Positions 12,478 to 23,851 of a stretch of DNA of 64,000 nucleotides are shown in pieces; within the stretch, counting starts at the first letter, position 1; each line of letters opens with the position of its first letter. The notes beneath the pieces were generated by a model, which saw only the letters and a program-made list of their open reading frames with translations, did no database searches and was not told the origin of the DNA. The translations under genes were made by a program, and so were the position numbers. Source of the DNA: Asterella californica (taxonomy: Eukaryota; Streptophyta; Marchantiopsida; Marchantiales; Aytoniaceae); assembly GCA_036924285.1 (NCBI GenBank), contig JAYKYS010000011.1, forward strand, positions 7,874,001-7,938,000, read 5' to 3'.

Positions 12478-13353
12478 TCAGGAATGGTCCTGCCCACTTG
12501 GAAGAAGCTTCTTGGCTAAATCCACCCCTGCTGGGATTCTGAAGTTCTTGGTTCTCAACCAGACTCTCTGCCCTTCTTCGAACTGTACGTCTTGTCTACC
12601 ACGGTTTGCATACTTGGCATACCGTTGTTGTGCCTTCTCCATGTGTTTTTTTGCCTCTTGAAACACAGTACCCTGAACACGTATGAAAGTCTCGAGATCT
12701 GGAGGATCTTGATTTGACCTTCCTGCATTTTCATGCCCCTTGGTAGCCAGAGCTATAGGAGTCCAAGGTGCATGAGAGCCCCGATAAACCACCTCAAATG
12801 GTTTAAATCCTGTACTTGAATGCTTAGTGTTGTTATATGTAAACTCCACCAAGTCCAAGTGCTCGCTCCAATCACGCTGATCTCGCATGATATAGTTTCT
12901 CAACCCTTGCTCTACTATCTGTATCGTCTTTTCCGTCTGACCATCAATTTCAGGATGATAGGAGGAACTGAACTTGAGGGTAGTTCCGAGTCTTCGAAAC
13001 AAATCCTTCCAAAACTCAGCAACAAACCTCCTATCCAAGTCTGAAACAATATCTTTAGGCATCCCGTGATACTTAAAAACATATCGAATGAATAGTTCAG
13101 CGGCACCTTTTGACGTCACTGCTTCCCTACAAGGGATGAGGTGAGCTTGCTTGCTGAAACGATCGATGACAACTAGCAAAGTGTCAAAACCTCCTGACTC
13201 AGGTAAACCGGTGCATAAGTCCATACTTATGCTCTCCCAAGGCCCATCAGGTATTGGCAACGGTCTCAGCAATCTTGCAGGTCTCCTCCGCTCAGTTCGT
13301 TGTTGCTGACATGTCAAGCAAGTCTGCACGTACTTGATTACATCCTCCAACAT
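12478..13353 (-). pseudogene. Gypsy integrase core
   Basis: Reads on from the zinc-binding domain, whose HxnHxnC part lies just upstream of a TGA at 13360-13362 and whose CLTC lies here. The catalytic triad of the RNase-H-like core is visible: SMDLCTGLP (first Asp), SDLDRRF (second Asp) and HPEIDGQTE (Glu). The frame ends prematurely near 12478 after AKKLLP because of a frameshift. The enzyme would process and join the cDNA ends to target DNA in an intact element. Confidence 0.9.
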
Positions 13354-13359
13354 GGTTGG

Positions 13360-14823
13360 TCAATAAAACTGCTCTTTAAGTCGTTGTAACGTTCTATTCT
13401 GTCCTCCATGTCCAGCTAGTTCACAATCATGACATTCTTGCATGACTAGTGTCCTTAGAGCGCCAGCTGGAACATAGACCTTGGTTTGCTTATAAAACCA
13501 AAGGCCATTGCGAAATGAGAGATGACGTATCAATGGATCTCTCCCTTGTTGGCTGGTCCAACGTTGAGCCTGAGGATCATCTGGCAATGCTTGTCTGATT
13601 CGATCCAAAAGCTCTTCACTTGTGTCTTGGGTTGTTAACGTCTGGACACGTCTGCTTAACACATTCGCTGGAATATTTTCCTTCCCCTTTTGATATCGCC
13701 ATTCGATATCAAAACGTGCAAGCTCCACTTGCCATCTCTGCTGTTTGCGTGACAACCGAGGTTTACTTTGAAAGTATGTATTACCCTCGCAGTCCGTCGC
13801 AACAGTAACTTTGCTTGGTAACAAATAATGCTCCCAACGTTTCAGACAGTGGACAACTGCGAACATCTCCTGTTCATGAGCAGACCATTTTGCCTCTGTT
13901 TCTGAAAACTTATGACTTTCGTAAGCCACTGGATGCTTTTCTTGCATCAGCACTCCTCCAATGGCCCATTGAGAAGCATCTGTGTGAACCTCGAAAGGTT
14001 CTCCCATCTTTGGAAGAGCTAGAACGGGCATTTCTGTCAGTGCTTGTTTCAACTCTTGAAACGCTCTTTCAGCTGCTAGATTCCAAACAACCTTGGAAGT
14101 CTTGCGTAATAAGCCAAACAAAGGTGCGGCTTTATGCGCAAACTGATAAACAAAGCGCCGAAAATATGTGGCTAACCCAAGAAAAGATCTGAGCTCATGA
14201 ACACTCTCAGGTCTCTTCCATTCAACAATGGCTTGAATCTTAGCCCTGTTAGGATGAATACCCTGCGCATCGATCAAACATCCTAGAAACACCACACTCT
14301 CTTGTCCAAAAGAGCACTTGCTCTTCTTGAGGTAGAGTTGATGTTCTTCTAGACGCTTAAACACCATTTCAACATCTGCTAGATGTTGATTCCAAGTGGA
14401 TGAGAAGATGATGATATCATCTAAGTACACGATAACACTCTCATCCAAGAGATCTCTGAAGATCTCGTTCATTAGCCTGCAGAAAGTACCAGGTGCATTG
14501 GACAATCCAAACGGCAACACTGTATACTCAAACAAGCCATACCTCGTCCTTATAGCCGTCTTTTCTTCATCTCCTTCTTTGATCCGGATTTGATGATATC
14601 CAGAACGAAGATCCAACTTGGTGAAGTACTTTCCTGTGGCCAACCGATCTGTGGTTTCATCCATGAGAGGAAGAGGATACTTGTTCTTGACAATAACCTT
14701 ATTAAGTGCACGGTAGTCTGTACACATGTGGATACCACCATCTTTCTTGGCCACGAACAAGACCGGTGCAGCATAAGGTGATATGCTGGGTCGTAAGATA
14801 CCTTGAGTTATCAATTCTTTCAA
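13360..14823 (-). pseudogene. Gypsy reverse transcriptase and RNase H
   Basis: This 487-codon stretch is in the same frame as the gag-protease part but separated from it by an in-frame TAG at 14824-14826. The RT shows LDLRSGYHQI (motif A), LPFGLSNAPGTF (motif B) and YLDDIIIFS (motif C, near 14422). The RNase H shows TDASQWAIGGVL, then an altered ATDCEGN where TD is retained. The C-terminal end is the HHCC zinc-binding start of integrase, cut by TGA at 13360-13362. The two stops look like point mutations, not programmed signals, because no readthrough context follows them. Confidence 0.92.
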
Positions 14824-16866
14824 CTAAGTCTTCAGCTCTGTTAGCTCATCAAACGACATGCGTCTTGATGGCACTGCGATAGGTGTAGCCCCAGGAACCA
14901 GATCAATGGCATGATCCAAGGCTCTCCTCGGAGGAAGTCCTGTTGGTAACTGATCCGGCATTATATGAGAATATCTCTCAATCAACATTTGCATATCAGG
15001 ATGTATGGGAAGAGCAGCAACACGTTCTTCCTCATCCGTCTCCACCTTGGGTTTAGACATCACTGCAACCCAAGCTTCGTCCACCAACTTGATCTGCTTT
15101 CCAAACTGTCTGGCCGTGCAGATCTGAAATGCCACCTTGGCTCGTTGGAACCTACGAGCAGCATGGTTTGGCTCCTTGGGTCTCTCTTTGATGATCAAAG
15201 GATGTGGTTGACCCAAGCCCCATCGATCCATGACTATGACGTTCCCTTCTTGAACATCTAGCTTGGCTTTGGTCTCTTGTAACCAAGACCAGGACAAGAT
15301 ACCTTCCATCGTGTCGCCTAAGCTCATAACTAAAAACTCATGTCTCCTGGTTACCCCTCCAACAGTAATAAGAACACTCATGAGCTTTTCTGTAACGGTT
15401 GTGCTACCTTGCACAAACCTTACCAACAATGGGCTCATGATCTTGGTTCTAGTCACCCCTAAGGTTCTGACCAGTTTTTCATCCAAGACATTCACATCTG
15501 CTCCAGTATCTATAAGCAAACAACATTGTTGGTTTCCTATCTTCACTTCAATCCACGGCAGAAAATCTCCATGTTCTACCAAATGCTCATCAGCACATAC
15601 CTCTGCTCCAGTAGACGCCTCAACTGGTTCTTCAACATTCGTTGTGTCTTCAGTTGTCAACCCACGAACGTTGCTCGCTGTTGAACGTTGAGGACACTCA
15701 CGAGCAATATGACCGTCCCGTCCGCATCGAAAACAGATGATCGTCCTTGAAGGTGTAGCACTGCTAGCTCCATTACTCCTAGCACCTGAAGTCGAAGCTT
15801 GGTTGGATCCTGCATTGGATGCATAAGATCCAGTAGGTCGGGTCTGAGTAGGACCACGAGTAACTCCTTGCTGTTGAGACCCACGAGGAAGCCTCCTTCC
15901 CGCTACACCAAATCTTCCACCACCACGTCCTCTACCACCTCTACTCTGAGAGGACGCTATCTGTCCTTGAGGATTGCGCCAAAATCCTCTACTAGGCTCG
16001 CCACCACTTGTTCCACGTTGAAACTTGGAGGGCTGCACGGTGTAGTTACGTTCCCTAGTGTTCTCTGTTGCTTCCAGAAATGCAAACAAGTCTTGCATGT
16101 CCTCGGACTTATGAAACATAACCCAGCTATCAAACACACTAGCATATAAACCTTGCAGACCTTTCTTCAAGTGAAACAGCAAGTCGGTGCGATCCACCAT
16201 GTGCAAACGAGTAACCAACTCAGAAAATCGCTGGAGATACTGTCTGATACTCCCTGTCTGTCTCAGATGAATAAGTTCTAGTCGAAACTGTGTAGCTTCA
16301 TCCACTGGTACCAAATGTTGTCGGAGTTCATCCTTCAGCTCAGGCCAAGTGGACATAGGAGTTGTACCGTTCAAACTTCTCATCCGTTGTTGACCTCCAT
16401 ACCATTCCTTAGCCTCTCCTTCCAGTCTACTAACAGCATAGGTGAACCAACTGCGCTCATCGAAATTCTCCAGGTAATTCTCCATTTCAGTAATCCATAA
16501 CTCAAACTTGGAAAAGCTTTTCTCACCGTTGAAGACTGATGGTGTCGCTGGTTCAGCCCACTTCACTTTCCGCTTGTGCCTTTCTTTGGCTGAGCTACCT
16601 TCCGCAACATTCTCTTGCACCTTCTGTGATCCATCTTCTTTCTTATCTGCTTGAGCAATATCAACTGCTTCTTCGCCTGGTAGTCTTAAATCCTTGACTT
16701 GCTCGATTTGCAGTACATGGACCTCCGCTTCCTTCTCTTGTGTCGCTTTTGCTTGAGTTAAATCTGCCTTAAGCACCTTGTTCTCAGCTTCTACTTGCTC
16801 AAGTCGGCCTTCCAACTTTCTCAGCAATGCTTTCATCTCGTCCAACTCGGTCGACACAGCCTCCAT
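14824..16866 (-). pseudogene. Gypsy Gag and aspartic protease
   Basis: 680 codons from an ATG at 16866, close behind the PBS. An N-terminal coiled coil (about residues 1-60, LEGRLEQVEAENKVLK) is followed by the retrotransposon gag domain (FELWITEMENYL ... EGEAKEWYGGQ). Then come a Gly/Arg/Ser-rich linker and a CCHC knuckle (CFRCGRDGHIAREC, about residue 376) that binds RNA. The protease has LIDTGADVNVLD near residue 450. The reading frame runs on towards RT and ends at TAG 14824-14826 just before it, so this is the intact half of a single gag-pol frame. Confidence 0.92.
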
Positions 16867-16902
16867 TGTCGATGGTGTTTAGCAAAGACTCAACTTGAGC
16901 CT

Positions 16903-16914
16903 GCTCTGATACCA
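16903..16914 (-). promoter_or_regulatory. tRNA-iMet primer binding site
   Basis: The minus strand reads TGGTATCAGAGC two bases inside the 5' LTR. This is the exact complement of the plant initiator methionine tRNA 3' end and is where minus-strand cDNA synthesis is primed. Confidence 0.93.
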
Positions 16915-16916
16915 AC

Positions 16917-17921
16917 TGTAATGTTCGACCGCAGAACTCTAAACAGATTCTTTAATCTCTAACCAATGAACTGCCGAACGTGAACCTCCCTGGAGACCTG
17001 TATACTTTATTTGTGTCTCCAGATCCAGTTCTTTAAACTATCCGCTAATAAGCACAGAGGATTCAATAACTGTTGAACGAGTTTCGAATAACCAACTAGT
17101 CCTTTGTAGGTCTCTGGTCAATCTTAGGTTACTAAATACAGGTGGAACTATTCTAGACATGGGTTGCATAAAATTTGGGCAGCGCTTCCGCTACTGGTGA
17201 TCAAGTCGGAACGCCAGGACCCACAAGGAGCAACCGCCAAGACTAGGAGACCTAGTAGATGCTAGGAAGTAGGAAGACAAAGTAATGACACCAAAATAAA
17301 GTCAACACAACACCAGATGCGCCCAACTCAGTTTTGGCACACAACCCAAGCCTACTTATCAGAATGGAGGAATTCACGGGCTCATATACATTACATGGCA
17401 TTTACTTGCTGACAAGGTCACGTAGTGCTCTTGGACCGGCAATTCTTCACTACTCAGCAACTCCAGAACTAAGACTTCACCAGGGAACCTAATTTCACTC
17501 TGAACGCCCTGATTTCTGTTACTCAACAGATCAGACCCCAAGTCCGCGATCTAATCAACACCAGATCATTCTGGTTGATCATAAGTCTGCTCTCCAGATC
17601 TGCTCTCCAAGTCTACTCTCCAAGGAATCAGATTTGCATGTTCTTCTGAACTTCAAGATACAATCTCTCTATTCTGAAAATACAGTCTTCTCTCCTCATC
17701 ACCAAGAGTGCTCTTCTCCCAAAAACTGAAACTGAGAATGCACATTTAGGGTTCGCGACCCTCCTTATCTAGTCCTTTGAGTTTGCCTTGTGACCATGCA
17801 ACTGCCACTTTCCCTCCTTATCTAGTCCTTTGAGTTTGCCTTGTGACCATGCAACTGCCACTTTTTGGTTAATCACTGCCCGAATGCCATCTAGTTTGGG
17901 GAAAAAGCAAAAGGTGTTACA
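16917..17921 (-). repeat. 5' LTR of the gypsy element (1005 bp)
   Basis: Matches the 3' LTR. It carries an extra 53-bp tandem duplication (units start at 17759 and 17812) and a shorter tract near 17641, so it is 47 bp longer than the other LTR. Should contain the element's own promoter; no TATA box was assigned. Confidence 0.93.
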
Positions 17922-19278
17922 TCCTGCAGCGACAGCTACGGTAGGATGATCAGCTATCGTATGTGTAATGGACGTTGGTACAACGCCCACTGTCCGGATG
18001 ATCGGATTCAGTTTGATTTTCCTCTTGTATATCTGTTCTTATTGCGCTTTCTGCTGACGATTTGATCTTTAGTCGCATACAAGGATGAGCGGGCTGCAGC
18101 AAATTCTGATGGCAGCATGATCCCACACCAGTTCAATCTACAAATAGCTGAAGTCAGCACGGTCAGGCATTGCATATACTTTTCTTCCAGAAGTACGGAT
18201 TCGTATTTAAGCTTTAAAAGTACTGCTAATCAAACTGGACATTCCGGTGAATCTGCCGGCCAAACGCCACGCGAGGCTGGTCGTCTAACGAAAATTAAGA
18301 CGAGATGGAACAACAATCCATACCCGCGCTGATGTGGAGGGTTGGTTCTTCTGGCTGGGAGACTTTGTCTTCGTTAGAGGCTTGGTGGCAGCTCCGTGAA
18401 GAGATCGTTAACGACAGGAGAGCCTGTCCTTACTGGAAACACTGTGGTGATGAACGAAATGTCTCGTAAGCAATTCCGACATGGAATCTACCAGTTGTGG
18501 CTGGGGACTTTCTCTTCGTTCGAGGCCTAGTGGCGCCTTCGTGAAGCAAATCTTAAAAGACGGCAGAGCCTGTAGTTACTGAATACACTGTAGTGATGAA
18601 CGAAATGTCTCGAAAGCAAACCGACATGGAGTCTACACAACAGCTTCTATTCAACATACGGACGTTATATACGGGTGTGGTGGGCACCTTCATCAACGAT
18701 GTCTCTAGCGTCAGTGTCAAAGTATATTACTTTGTTCATAACACAATGTCTGCACCATCTTTGCGAATTCAAGAATGTTCCCACTTGATTGCACCAAGAA
18801 CAACCGACTCACTGGCCCGCAGATACCCTTAAGATGAGCAGAAAGCCCGGTTTGACAACAAAGCTTTACAGATTATTGATCATCCGAGATGATGACCAGG
18901 TGACCGTAGACGTGGCTGAAAACAGATAGTACTGAGCTTGGTTGCGGTTGGTAGTAGACCGCAAATTGCCGCGTTCACGGTTCACACAGGAAAAGGCATA
19001 GGCTTTTAATCCGCAACTCCATCGCATTACTAAGAACTTCACTGACACACAGAAGAAAGACGCGAGTCGAATAAACGACAAGCCAGGTTTGCTACTTCAA
19101 GAAGATTTGCACAGATTACAACCAAAAGAATCCGATAGACTTCCAGTTTTAACTAGACCAATTCGAGCCGCAAGCAGGTCAAGAAGATAGTGACCAATGA
19201 GGCGATATTATTATACCACATTAAAATGTACGCTCCTCCAGACGGAGATAAAAGCCGTCATTCTCCAGTCATATACAT
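17922..19278. other. Spacer downstream of PTAC5-like gene, with a 146-bp tandem duplication
   Basis: No gene recognised. Two adjacent diverged copies of a ~146-bp unit occupy about 18353-18640; GATGAACGAAATGTCTCG recurs at 18449 and 18595. The 3' part (19200-19278) should hold the 3' untranslated region of the minus-strand PTAC5-like gene. Confidence 0.5.
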
Positions 19279-19386
19279 TTAATTCTTGACTGCCTGAACT
19301 CCTTGTCCATCACAAACATCACATGGTACAGCACCTACACCGTCACAGTAAGGGCACCTTGGCTCTTCCCCAACCCACTCCAAAAA
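19279..19386 (-). CDS. PTAC5: PTAC5-like last exon (third and fourth CxxCxGxG motifs)
   Basis: Follows the acceptor TGTGTGCAG|. Encodes FLEWVGEEPRCPYCDGVG then CDVCDGQG and ends in TAA at 19279-19281. The FLEW...CPYC...CDVC signature is highly typical of PTAC5 C-termini. Confidence 0.9.
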   Translation of the reverse strand, partial: FLEWVGEEPRCPYCDGVGAVPCDVCDGQGVQAVKN

Positions 19387-22356
19387 CTGCACACATACAA
19401 GAAGGTTGTTATAACAGCAGAACATGGGAATCGTGTCCAATATCCTACTCAACACTTATATACGGCCCTCGAGGTACAATGATTTGTACATATTCTTGTA
19501 CAACAGGTGATGCGCGACAGGCTGGCCTTCATCATACAGATAGACCTCATTCAAAACATTGCAGGTACAGAAAATGCAGTATAAGTGCGCAGTTCAACAA
19601 ATGAACGGACGGATAAAACTGGAAAACTATGTGATAGTACCTGTTCCTCGACGTTGAGATCACCAGTGCCTTCACAGTCTGAACGGCAACCAATAAAGCT
19701 ATTAAGTAGCAGTTTTCCGGTCTTTTCAAGTACTACACTCTGGCTGCTCCATACAAAACCGTTCGGAAGCATCCAATTACTTCTTTGATCCCATTTTTGG
19801 TAAGTTGAAGAGCACGATTTAGTTTCCAAATCACTGTCAACTAGCTTTACTCGTCAAAATTCTAATCGAGTTACACCTTTCGCTCTAAACTCCGTTCACC
19901 AGCCCAAGAACCACCTCACCTCCGTTGCACGTAAAATAATTTCCATCCGATACAAATAACTAGTCGGGAACTTACCAGTGCACAGCATTGTACCCACTCC
20001 CCTGCATGAGAAGCACTTCTGAACCACCAGCTTCAAGCCATTCACCTGCGCAGCTTTACTTTCTACTTTTTTCGCTGTCAGCCGACCAGGCTCCTCCCAT
20101 CGATTTTCGCCCAGAAGGTATACCCGCCTTTGAGAACCGTTGGTGTCCTCGGCATTCGTTCGTCCATATCTATCGATCTCTCTCGATGCGCGAGTAGCAG
20201 GCTCCTGAACAGCAGTTATGTAAACATAACTCTTCACATTTCGTCCTAAAGCACTAGAAAAAAAGGCTCCAAAGACACCATAGAGTGACACAACAAACCA
20301 GAACCTGAAATTTATCGGACATCTCGACCACTTGGAACAGCGTAGGTTTCATCGACGTTCTACAAGTAGAGGCTTCTCATAAACCAATTTGAGCATACAC
20401 AGCATCGTTCCGAATGAATTTCTGCTGCACCTACAAATCTTCCTACTGAACTTTCAGCCGAGAACGGACAGCATAACAGATACAAGAAAAATGGAAGTGA
20501 ACTCTGGGGAAAATACTATATCTTCCTCCACTTACATTCTATCACCTTGGAGCTAGCGACTTAAACTTCCAAACAGACTGGATCAACATGCCCAAGACAC
20601 CCCTTTTTGCCTGTTTACCACTGCCAGGAGTCATTCGAGTGTCAAAACTAAACATGACTGCTCTTCTCTACCTCTCAGTTCCCGAAGTAATTGTTTGCTT
20701 TACAGATTCAAACGAGAGTAAGTCAATACGAAGTGCATAATCAGGAAATCATTTTCACAAACATCAAACCGTAAAAGCGTATGACTTACACTAGTTTGGA
20801 TATTCTGATCACAGATGGTAGGAATGTCCGTACCACAACTGGAGATTTCTTCTCCGAAGTAGTAACATCCTTTGCCTTTGGAGCTGCACCGCGTGCCTTC
20901 TCATCTTCACTCTTCTCCACGCCCCCAAGTAGCTTTGACAGCAACTGGGCGGTGACTTGGCCATCCTCAGGTACCCCAATTGTTGCCTGAATTTATCAGA
21001 CGTTATGGAAACGGTGTAAACTGGTGAAAAGATCCCAGACTCCATCGAAAATTTTACGAATATTCCGCATTACGCAAGTAATACTTCACGCTTAATGCTT
21101 GAACCGATAATACCTGCCACGTCTTGACAGCACTTTCGGTGCCATCAGAAAACATCGAAAATTCGATTTCCTCCTCTCCGGAGTAAAAGCCCTGTTTGGC
21201 CAATGCTTCCTGCAGAGAGCACACGATCACCCATCGGATCAGAATGCCCAACTCAATCCGGGGATACACAAAAATGTAGGTGAAGGGAGCTGAGAGGTGA
21301 CAGATCACAATTAGCCACAACAATCTTCAGAATTTACTGACCATTTCCAGTACAGTCGACGAGCAAGGAGCAATCTGCTGAGTGTAAGAGTCATGGTGAA
21401 AGAAACAGATGAGATTACTGCGCTGTGCAATACAGACTACGGCATGTCTATGAGACTCCGAAATATTGCGAGACTCGCCTTCAAGCGCAAACGTAAGAAA
21501 GGGACCGCTCCTTCCACACCTGCAGCTCTTTTACATCATCTCCATCCATTCCTGTCTTAAGAGTTCTCGACTTCGTGGGGGCTGGAGTAGATGCTTTGCC
21601 AGTCTCCTTCGCATCTCGACGGATCGAACTGGTTAACTGGGGCTTGCCCGACGCGGACGTACCGCTCTTTGGATCTGAACTCGACTTCAGTGGAACCTCT
21701 TTCGAAGTTACAACAGCAATCACCCCGGAGGGAACTACAATCACTGGGGGCTTAACTTCAACAGTCGTCCTCACCTCAGCTGATGATTCACTAGCAAGAA
21801 AATTTCGTGGAATTTGCTTGAATTCCTTCTTCTCTGTTTCCGTAGATGAGGAATCCTCCGATACGGGAGCACTCAGAGCATGCAGAAGGGTTTTCATTCC
21901 AGCCACTAAATTGCGCAGTGACACGTCTGTAACCTCGTCCTTTCGTAACTGAGAACGAAGCTCTTCGAGCTGTAATTTCAAAACTGCAACTTGATTCTTT
22001 AAAACTGTCGATTCTTCTACCAAGGCTTGTTTCTCCCCTAACCAGCGAGCTTCCTCTCTGATCCATCGCTGCTCCTCTCTGAGCCACCTTTGCTCTTCCC
22101 TCACCCACCTCACCTCTTCTTTCTCCCAATTCAAATCCGCTCCGACCCGCAGCAAAACTTGCCTCTCAGCACCTCTCCTCGTCTCATCCTTCCTTCTGTT
22201 CACCGAAACAGCGAGACTTGTTTGAACTTTTGAAATCAATTCCAAAGAACTCGCTCGAAAGCCAGAGGAGAAAGCGGACACACTACGAAGCCGTGATGCC
22301 GACGACAGCTCGACCGCTTGACATGGGCACGCTCCCGCTGTCATGCCCATGGCCAT
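19279..22356 (-). CDS. PTAC5: PTAC5-like plastid protein: peptidoglycan-binding-like domain plus DnaJ-type zinc finger, six exons
   Basis: I read six exons: 22356-21520, 21209-21114, 20986-20792, 20204-19976, 19678-19641 and 19386-19279. All have GT-AG borders, consistent phases and one stop at the end, giving 500 residues. The N-terminus is rich in Ala, Ser and Arg like a chloroplast transit peptide. Residues ~75-150 are a coiled coil with the repeated EEQRWLREEQRW pattern. Residues ~270-340 form a PG_binding_1-like domain (GFYSGEEEIEFSMF, VKTWQ, EDGQVTAQLL). RRVYLLGENRWEEP leads into four CxxCxGxG motifs (CFSCRGVG, CTDCEGTG, CPYCDGVG, CDVCDGQG) at the C-terminus. This order is that of PTAC5, found in plastid transcriptionally active chromosome preparations. 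A GTG directly precedes the ATG chosen as start. The exon 3 donor (CTA|GTGTAAG) was picked because it keeps the frame; a neighbouring GT two bases on would not. Confidence 0.9.
19641..19678 (-). CDS. PTAC5: PTAC5-like 38-bp microexon
   Basis: A 38-base exon between GTTCAG| and |GTACTATC. It joins a one-base overhang of exon 4 to give DCEGTGDLNVEEQ, which completes the second CxxCxGxG motif. Both borders and the phase are supported by the protein pattern. Confidence 0.85.
21520..22356 (-). CDS. PTAC5: PTAC5-like exon 1 (transit peptide and coiled coil)
   Basis: 279 codons from ATG at 22356 to the donor CTGCAG|GTGTGG. Holds the putative plastid transit peptide, the Trp/Glu/Arg coiled coil and a Ser/Thr/Lys-rich linker, then the first helix of the peptidoglycan-binding-like fold (GMDGDDVKELQ). 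Confidence 0.88.
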
Positions 22357-23271
22357 CACGCTTCTTGAACTTCTCCTTTCCTCTTTCCTCGTCCTGTTTT
22401 CCCGAATCTTACTATCGGCTACAAGTCAGTGTCCCTTCTGCAGCAGCAGCTGAAGCAGATCGTTTACTCTTTCCGATGGATGTGAATGGCCCTGCCATCT
22501 AACCGGTTGACACCATATGGATATGGTTTCTTTACTTCCGCCCAGCTCAGCCCAGCGCGGATAGAACCCGATAGATAACAAAACTTAGCTAAAGTACTTT
22601 TAGTGGTCCGTGCTGTATATTCTTCTCTAATTCAGTATTTATTATATAATGTAATATAGTTTTTGTACATGTACCTCTCCTTTTACCTCTTCCTAAGCAA
22701 GCAACCTGCAAGCACATAGATACTTTGGGAGGAAGCGAGAATCCAACCCCAAACCTTCTCCTCTTAATCACCACTTCTCACCATTACGTGGTGAAGATGA
22801 TTTGGAAACTCTCTGTCATATGCATTTATAAACCTGTCCTGCTCGGAGACCACATCCTCTTCCAGTCTCCGCCTGCATGATAGGTATAGGTAGTTGGATA
22901 TAAGAAGATAAATAGGAAAAAGGGAGAGGAAGAGGTAAAACGCGACCCAATGAATAGCAAACCGATGGAAAGACCCCATCAAGTCTTTTACAAGGGAAAG
23001 AAGGAATCGAAGGGCCAAGCAACTACCACCCGGAAGGGCAGAAAATCGGGGCTAAATCTTGTTATCAGTAGCTCTAAAATTGTCTATCTCACCTATAATG
23101 TCAGACACCGGAACGTCCGTACTTCTGCAAACAACAGGTGTACATGAAGTAGCATCGCCTACTGCGCTTGCTCTCCTGTGGATCGCGCCTGCTAAAGCTC
23201 TCTGTAGAGCAATAAAAACTCGCTATCTAAAAAACATAGTGCAGAAAGAAAGAGAAAATGATACCTCTTGA
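22357..23271. promoter_or_regulatory. Upstream region of the PTAC5-like gene
   Basis: Contains the 5' leader and presumably the promoter of the minus-strand PTAC5-like gene; no TATA box is obvious. The palindrome GTACATGTAC lies near 22664. A minus-strand open frame at 22764-23018 looks like chance. The shared GATGGAAAGACCCCATCA word at 22964-22981 recurs near 10650. Confidence 0.35.
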
Positions 23272-23380
23272 TGCTGTCGTGTCGCGGATCATCTTCTACC
23301 TGAAAATCTATTCCGATGTTTATCATTATCGCTCCAAAGACGCTCATGGGGTTAAAAATGAGACTTTTTGCACAACTTTC

Positions 23381-23851
23381 GATCTTCACTTTCATTACAT
23401 CGATCGGTAGAGTTCGTTGTCAGCTTCTCATGGACACTTTGTCTATTTCATTTGGACGTCTAGTGGAGAAGTTACAAGACTCGAAAGATGGATAAAACAA
23501 GCTAGGTCTTAATTTACGGGCTTTTGACACAAGGTCGGATCTTCATTTTCATTACATCGATGGGTAGAGCTCTTTGTCAGCTTTCTCTAGGCACTTTGTC
23601 TATTTCAGTTGGACGCCTAGTGGAGAAGTTACGAGATTCAAAAGATGGGTAAAACAAGCTAGGTCCCAGCTTACGGGCTTTTGGCACGACTTCGGATCTT
23701 CACTTTCATCGCATCAATGGGTAGAGCTCGTTGTCAGCTTTCCATAGGCACTTTGTCTATTTCATTTGGACGTCTAATGGAGAATTTACGAGACTCGAGA
23801 TAAGAGAAAATCAAACTAAGTCCTAGTTTATTCTTGCTGATTGGGTATTTG
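23381..23851 (-). repeat. Triplicated 157-bp unit in the retroelement 3' region
   Basis: Three tandem units start at 23381, 23538 and 23695 (GATCTTCA...), spaced exactly 157 bp, each with GTAGAGCTC, CACTTTGTCTATTTCA and GGACGTCTA-like words. The truncated copy at 5.2-6.9 kb has a single unit, so the triplication is a local expansion. Confidence 0.85.

Larger units (their letters stand above)
10728..17921 (-). mobile_element. Full-length Ty3/gypsy chromovirus retrotransposon
   Basis: Two long direct repeats with TGTAA...TTACA ends bound an internal region with gag, protease, RT, RNase H, integrase and chromodomain in gypsy order on the minus strand. The 5' LTR is the right copy (16917-17921) and the 3' LTR the left copy (10728-11685). 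The PBS lies just inside the 5' LTR at 16903-16914. The flanks TCATG and TCCTG are a 5-bp target duplication with one difference. The LTRs are nearly identical apart from two indels, which suggests recent insertion. Yet the polyprotein is broken by two in-frame stops and one frameshift, so this copy is not autonomous. The integrase-plus-chromodomain arrangement assigns it to the chromoviruses. Confidence 0.95.

Noticed and set aside
14824..14826. Programmed stop readthrough between protease and RT of the gypsy element
   Set aside because: No known readthrough context follows the TAG and a second stop plus a frameshift occur downstream, so decay is simpler.
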